Shown: piece after piece, positions 55,500 to 58,955 of the stretch
Layout: every line of letters starts with the position of its first letter
Numbering within the stretch: position 1 is the stretch's first letter
NCBI RefSeq assembly: GCF_027587205.1
Contig: NZ_JAPDOD010000055.1
Coordinates: 1 to 58,955, forward strand
Source: Solirubrobacter ginsenosidimutans
Lineage (GTDB): Bacteria; Actinomycetota; Thermoleophilia; Solirubrobacterales; Solirubrobacteraceae
Direction of reading: 5' to 3'
Length of the DNA: 58,955 bases
The notes under the pieces: model-generated
Databases searched by the model: none
Seen by the model: the letters and a program-made list of their open reading frames with translations, nothing else
Told to the model about the DNA's origin: nothing
Position numbers and translations under genes: made by a program

Positions 55500-56207
55500 A
55501 TGGCCGATGCGACGGTAGCCGAAGAGGAATACCTCCAGACGATCTTCTGGCTGCACGAGGCCGGGCTCCCCATGACCGGCGCCAATGTGGCGCGCGCGAT
55601 GCAGCTCTCCGCGCCGACCGTGCACGAGATGGTGGGCCGCCTCGAGCGCGACGGCTACATCACCCGCGGGGCCGACAAGTCGATCTCCTTCACCCCCGAC
55701 GGGCTCGAGCACGCGCAGGTGGTCGTCCGCCGGCACCGGCTGATCGAGCGGTTCCTGACCGACGTGCTGAAGATCCCGTGGGATGACGTCCACGAGGAGG
55801 CCGAACGGCTCGAGCATGCGATGTCGCCGAACCTGGAAGCGCGCATGATGGACGCGATCGGAGACGCCAAGACCTGCCCGCACGGCCACCCGATCGAGCC
55901 CGGCACCCGCATCGAGGGCGTCCCGCTCGGGGACACCGAAGAAGGGGCGAAGGTCCAGATCCTGCGCTTCGAGAGCGAGGCGGAGGACCTGCTGCACCTC
56001 TTCAAGCGCGAGGGTTTCGAGCCCGGGCGCAAGGGGACGGTCGCCAGCGTCGACGAGGACCACATCACGGTCGACTTCGACGGCGACAGCGCGTCGCTGA
56101 CCCGCTCGGTGGCCGAGACGGTCTCCGTGCTCGCCGATCCCTCCCCGCCGCCGCGGGTCGCCTTGCCGAAGCAGCTCGTGCTCGGCAAAGAGCGTTACGG
56201 CCGATAG
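55500..56207 (+). CDS. DtxR/MntR-family metal-dependent regulator
   Basis: The 235-residue product has the DtxR plan: an N-terminal winged helix (EEEYLQTIFWLHEAG, MQLSAPTVHEMVGRLERDGY), a metal-binding dimer domain (about 70-140; RRHRLIERFLTDVLKIPWDD, ERLEHAMS, KTCPHGHPI) and a FeoA/SH3-like C-terminal domain (about 150-215). The His/Glu/Cys set is that of Fe- or Mn-responsive repressors; the family cannot be narrowed by eye. It may control iron genes such as efeOB elsewhere in this window, which is inference. It lies 18 nt after the lysR gene. Confidence 0.93.
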   Translation: MADATVAEEEYLQTIFWLHEAGLPMTGANVARAMQLSAPTVHEMVGRLERDGYITRGADKSISFTPDGLEHAQVVVRRHRLIERFLTDVLKIPWDDVHEEAERLEHAMSPNLEARMMDAIGDAKTCPHGHPIEPGTRIEGVPLGDTEEGAKVQILRFESEAEDLLHLFKREGFEPGRKGTVASVDEDHITVDFDGDSASLTRSVAETVSVLADPSPPPRVALPKQLVLGKERYGR

Positions 56208-56269
56208 CTAATAGCCGTCATCAGCGATGCGACTTGGACCGCGGGCGGTTGCGGGCCAAAGTGCTTGCT

Positions 56270-56608
56270 ATGCGTATTGATTCCGTCACCGATGCCACCT
56301 TCACCGCCGAGGTGCTCGAGTCCGACAAGCCCGTCCTTGTCGACTTCACCGCCGCGTGGTGCCCGCCGTGCCGCGCGATGAACCCGATCCTCGACGAGAT
56401 CGCCGCCGACCGCGACGACCTCCGGATCGTCAAGCTCGACGTCGACGACAACCAGTCCGTCGCCGCGCAGTACAGCGTCCTCTCGATGCCGACGTTCATG
56501 CTCTTCCAGAACGGCCAGCCGATCCAGACGCTCGTCGGCTCGCGGCCCCGCAAGCGCCTCGAGCTAGAGCTCGAGCAGGCGCTCGTGCAGGAGCCGGCCG
56601 GCCGGTGA
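56270..56608 (+). CDS. Thioredoxin-like protein with WCPPC active site
   Basis: The 112-residue protein is a thioredoxin: DSVTDATFTAEVLESDKPVL, VDFTAAWCPPCRAMNPIL (active site Trp30-Cys31-Pro-Pro-Cys34), LDVDDNQSVAAQYSV and the cis-Pro loop SMPTFMLFQNG. The usual WCGPC is changed to WCPPC, which typically alters redox potential. It has no signal peptide and should work in the cytosol. I chose ATG 56270, a normal length start; the frame is open 36 bases upstream. Its last 45 nt overlap the convergent lysR gene. Confidence 0.93.
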   Translation: MRIDSVTDATFTAEVLESDKPVLVDFTAAWCPPCRAMNPILDEIAADRDDLRIVKLDVDDNQSVAAQYSVLSMPTFMLFQNGQPIQTLVGSRPRKRLELELEQALVQEPAGR

Positions 56609-57424
56609 GGTCCCAGCAGCCGGCGTGAGCAGCTGGAGCCGGTGGCGTGGCGGGTCGCTCAGATCCGCCGCGCCGACGATCGGCCCCGGCCGCTCGAGCC
56701 AGCTGGCGGGCACGAGGCTGAGCCCCAGCCCCGCCCGCACCAGGAAGCGCACGGTCAGCGGGTCGCCGACCTCGAACAACGGGAGCGGGCTGAAGCCCGC
56801 CGCCTGCGCCGCGGCCATGACCGTGTCGCGCAGCGCCGTGCCCGGCTCGGCGAGGATGAACGGGCGCCCGCGCAGCGCGTCGAGCGTGACCGTCGCGCCG
56901 TTGAGCTCGTCGTCCACTGGGACGGCCACGCGCAGCGGCTCGTCTGGCAGCGCGTGGGTGCTGACGCCCGCGGGCTCCTCGGTGAGAGCGAGGACGGCGA
57001 CGTCCACCGCTCCCGCCTGAACGAGGGCGATCACTTCCGCGGCGGAGCCCTGGCGCAAACCGATCTGGATGTTCGGGTGGTCGCAGTGGAAGTCCGCGAG
57101 CGCCTCGGGCAGCCGGGGTGCGTCGGCCGCGGTGGCGGCGACCCTGACGACCCCGCGTGTGACGCCGGTGTGGCGATCCATGTCCGCCTTGGCCTTGGCC
57201 ACTTCGGCGAGGACCGCCTCGGCATGTACGAGCAGGTCCGCCCCCGCCGCGGTCAGCTCGACCCCGCGTGACGTCCGCCGCAACAGCGTCAGGCCGAGCT
57301 CGGCCTCCAGGCGCCGGATCTGCTGCGAGAGCGCCGGCTGCGTGACGTAGAGCGCTTCAGCGGCGCGCGTGAAGTGCTTATGGCGCGCGACCGCCGCGAA
57401 GTACTCGAGCTGTCTCAGCTCCAT
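56564..57424 (-). CDS. LysR-family regulator linked to the GH3 gene
   Basis: The 286-residue product is a LysR regulator: MELRQLEYFAAVARHKHFTR, QPALSQQIRRLEAELGLTLL and VELTAAGADLL, then an effector domain (VRVAATAADAPRLPEALADF, AGAVDVAVLALTEEPAGVST, LVRAGLGLSLVPASWLE). The start ATG 57424 lies within the last codons of the GH3 gene (10-nt overlap), so both are co-translated; the long open frame upstream is the GH3 shadow. A sugar- or aromatic-responsive role is possible. The 3' end overlaps the thioredoxin gene by 45 nt. Confidence 0.92.
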   Translation of the reverse strand: MELRQLEYFAAVARHKHFTRAAEALYVTQPALSQQIRRLEAELGLTLLRRTSRGVELTAAGADLLVHAEAVLAEVAKAKADMDRHTGVTRGVVRVAATAADAPRLPEALADFHCDHPNIQIGLRQGSAAEVIALVQAGAVDVAVLALTEEPAGVSTHALPDEPLRVAVPVDDELNGATVTLDALRGRPFILAEPGTALRDTVMAAAQAAGFSPLPLFEVGDPLTVRFLVRAGLGLSLVPASWLERPGPIVGAADLSDPPRHRLQLLTPAAGTSPAGRLLHERLLEL

Positions 57425-58955
57425 GTGCTGGACACGCGCAGATCGGCGACCGAGCGGCCCGCCTGGAGTACGAACTCGCCCGGCTCGGTCTCCCAGCCCT
57501 CGTCCCAGTGCTGGAACGCGCGCGGGCTGAGCGGGATGTCGATGACGATCTCCTCGCCCGCATCCGCGTCGATCACGGCGAAGCCCACCAGCCAGCGGGG
57601 TGGCCGGTCGATCGCGCTGTCCGGGCGGGAGGCGTAGACCTGGATCACCTCGCGGCCGCGGCGCGTGCCCGTGTTGCACAGCCGCACCGTCGCGCCGTCC
57701 ATCGCGAGGTACTCCCAGCTCGTGTAGCCGAGGCCGTGGCCGAACGGCAGGAGCGGCTCGGTTGTTCCTCGGTAGCCGATCGCGAGTCCCTCGGCGTACT
57801 CGAGGACGCCGCTTACGGGTGTGACCGACGGGAGACCGTCGTCGCTCGCCGGCCAGGTCGTCGGCAGCCGCCCGCCCGGCTCCGCGGCGCCGAAGATGAC
57901 GTCCGCGAGCGCGTTCCCGGCCTCCTGGCCCGGGAACCAGCAGAGGAGGGTCGCGGGCACCTCGTCGAGCCAGGGGAGGAGCACGGGCGCACCCGCGTTG
58001 ACGACGACGATCGTCCGCGGCTGTGCCGCGTTGACCCGCCGGACGAGCTCGTCCTGGCGGCCAGGGAGCGCGAGCGTCGAGCGATCGAAGCCCTCGCTCT
58101 CGACCTCCGGCGTCGTGCCGATGACGACGATCGCGACGTCGGCGTCGCGGGCGAGCGCCACCGCGCGCTCCAGTTCGGCGTCCTCGTCGTCCCGGGGCGG
58201 CTGGAACGCGAGCCCGAACGTCACCATCTCGCCACCGCCCTCGCGGCGCAGGACGACGTCGAGCGTCTCGCCCTCGGCCAGCGTGATCGGGACGCCGTGC
58301 TGTGGTGGGGCGAAGAGGGCCTCGGCGACGTCGGCGCCGGGGCGGAGTGCGAGCTCGCCCTCGAACGCGAGGGCGTTGCGCAGCGTGAGGCGATACTCGC
58401 CCGGCCCCGATGGGCCGACGAGGTGCTCGCCCGCGCGCTGGGCGCGCAGCGTCGTGTGGACCTCGATCGCCGCCGTGCGCGGGTCGAGCGTCCCGAGCCA
58501 GGTGAACTCCCCGACCTCGCGGTGCTCGGCGGAGATGACGGTGCCGCCGGCGTCGAGGAAGCGCACGTCGGCGCTGGTGATCTCGGCGATCGGCAGCCGG
58601 GTCGCCGTGCGCACGCCGGGCGCGTGGGTGACCTCGGCGCGCAGCGCGGCGCGCACGCCGTCGAGCGGCGAGACGGTGTAGCTGGGGAAGACGGTCGCGC
58701 TGCCGCCGCCGAGCGTGCGGGCGACCGCGGCGTTGGGCCCGACCACGGCGACGCGGCGCAGCGAACCGGCCTGGAGCGGGAGCAGCGACCCGTGGTTGCG
58801 GGCGAGGACGAAGCTCGCGGCCGCGGTGGCACGAAGTTCGGCCGCGACCTCGTCGTCGGACCAGGGGCGTGCGGTGATGGGCGCGCGGGCGGGCGGAGCG
58901 GCCGCGCCGGGGAGCGCCGCGGGGCCGGGCGGAGCGGCCGCGCCGGGGAGCGCCG
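57415..58955 (-). CDS. GH3 family beta-glucosidase, C-terminal part (5' end outside window)
   Basis: The visible part (about 513 codons) is the C-terminal half of a family 3 glycoside hydrolase, reaching the right edge. After a Pro/Ala repeat segment it has LARNHGSLLPLQAGSLRRVA, which opens the alpha/beta sandwich domain. A PA14-like insert follows (about 58560-58250). Next are VVIGTTPEVESEGFDRSTLA, GNALADVIFGAAEPGGRLPT and the fibronectin-III-like tail (EPLLPFGHGLGYTSWEYLAM). The nucleophile Asp lies in the missing N-terminal part. PA14-bearing GH3 enzymes cleave beta-glucosides and related sugars. It is co-translated with the LysR gene downstream. Confidence 0.92.
   Translation of the reverse strand, partial: ALPGAAAPPGPAALPGAAAPPARAPITARPWSDDEVAAELRATAAASFVLARNHGSLLPLQAGSLRRVAVVGPNAAVARTLGGGSATVFPSYTVSPLDGVRAALRAEVTHAPGVRTATRLPIAEITSADVRFLDAGGTVISAEHREVGEFTWLGTLDPRTAAIEVHTTLRAQRAGEHLVGPSGPGEYRLTLRNALAFEGELALRPGADVAEALFAPPQHGVPITLAEGETLDVVLRREGGGEMVTFGLAFQPPRDDEDAELERAVALARDADVAIVVIGTTPEVESEGFDRSTLALPGRQDELVRRVNAAQPRTIVVVNAGAPVLLPWLDEVPATLLCWFPGQEAGNALADVIFGAAEPGGRLPTTWPASDDGLPSVTPVSGVLEYAEGLAIGYRGTTEPLLPFGHGLGYTSWEYLAMDGATVRLCNTGTRRGREVIQVYASRPDSAIDRPPRWLVGFAVIDADAGEEIVIDIPLSPRAFQHWDEGWETEPGEFVLQAGRSVADLRVSSTWS
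58891..58955 (-). repeat. 36-bp tandem repeat in the GH3 gene
   Basis: Two copies with a 36-bp period are visible; 29 nt (58891-58919 and 58927-58955) are identical. Read in the gene they encode repeated AALPGAAAPPGP, between the catalytic and sandwich domains. The array continues beyond the window edge. Confidence 0.75.

Overview
This is about 59 kb of very GC-rich DNA with dense coding and strong third-position G/C bias. It carries many secreted proteins with Ala/Gly/Thr-rich linkers, excalibur and DUF5317 proteins, ergothioneine genes and VWA/MoxR genes. That points to a high-GC actinobacterium. The mix of long multidomain secreted proteins, Lys-rich tails and DUF5317 makes Thermoleophilia/Solirubrobacterales my best guess, but this is an inference without any search. 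I see about 52 protein genes (two cut by the window edges) and one tRNA-Phe. I see no rRNA, CRISPR array, prophage or intact transposase.

Layout. 1-5.6 kb: a glycine-rich secreted protein (partial), a small hypothetical, a DUF7144-like membrane protein, a secreted excalibur/SNase nuclease and an MMPL transporter. 5.7-14 kb: a 1466-residue multidomain secreted carbohydrate-related protein, a gene-poor structured gap, an unknown secreted protein, and an unusual HTH-PAS-HATPase regulator that appears to start at ATT. 14.3-16.4 kb: a SurA-like protein and a protein with a GNQxVARM motif. 16.7-25 kb: tRNA-Phe, an MFS/DUF5317 pair, a tiny membrane protein, a GGDEF-EAL protein, M23 and M15 peptidoglycan hydrolases and an MrfA-like helicase. 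25-31.4 kb: a leftward run phospholipase C-like / efeO / efeB / egtB / egtD, joining haem-peroxidase iron handling to ergothioneine synthesis. 31.4-38.7 kb: htrA-moxR-vwa-DUF58-vwa, every junction a 4-nt overlap, divergent from an MprAB-like two-component system. 38.7-44 kb: two polysaccharide deacetylases around gpsA and a second GNQxVARM protein. 44-49.5 kb: a MarR regulator with its operator, a DrrAB-like ABC exporter, a 0.4 kb inverted-repeat element and an MMPL transporter. 49.5-59 kb: TetR, glycerate kinase, HxlR, a membrane-anchored alpha/beta hydrolase, an ATP-dependent DNA ligase, LysR, DtxR, a WCPPC thioredoxin, another LysR and a partial GH3 beta-glucosidase.

Themes. Most of the window serves the envelope and its stress responses: wall hydrolases, deacetylases, HtrA with MprAB, MMPL and ABC exporters each beside a regulator. 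A second theme is redox and metal control (EfeOB, EgtBD, DtxR, thioredoxin).

Most promising leads: (i) two unlinked proteins sharing an N-terminal xQxxxGNQxVARM motif of the kind seen in cargo-like proteins of contractile injection systems; (ii) a roughly 120-residue C-terminal domain shared by two unrelated secreted enzymes, ending in KTLTFTLSTTxP; (iii) the DNA-binding sensor-kinase-like protein without a visible phosphoacceptor histidine and with an AUU start; (iv) a perfect 2 x 15 bp palindrome before a deacetylase; (v) the inverted-repeat element at 47.0-47.4 kb.
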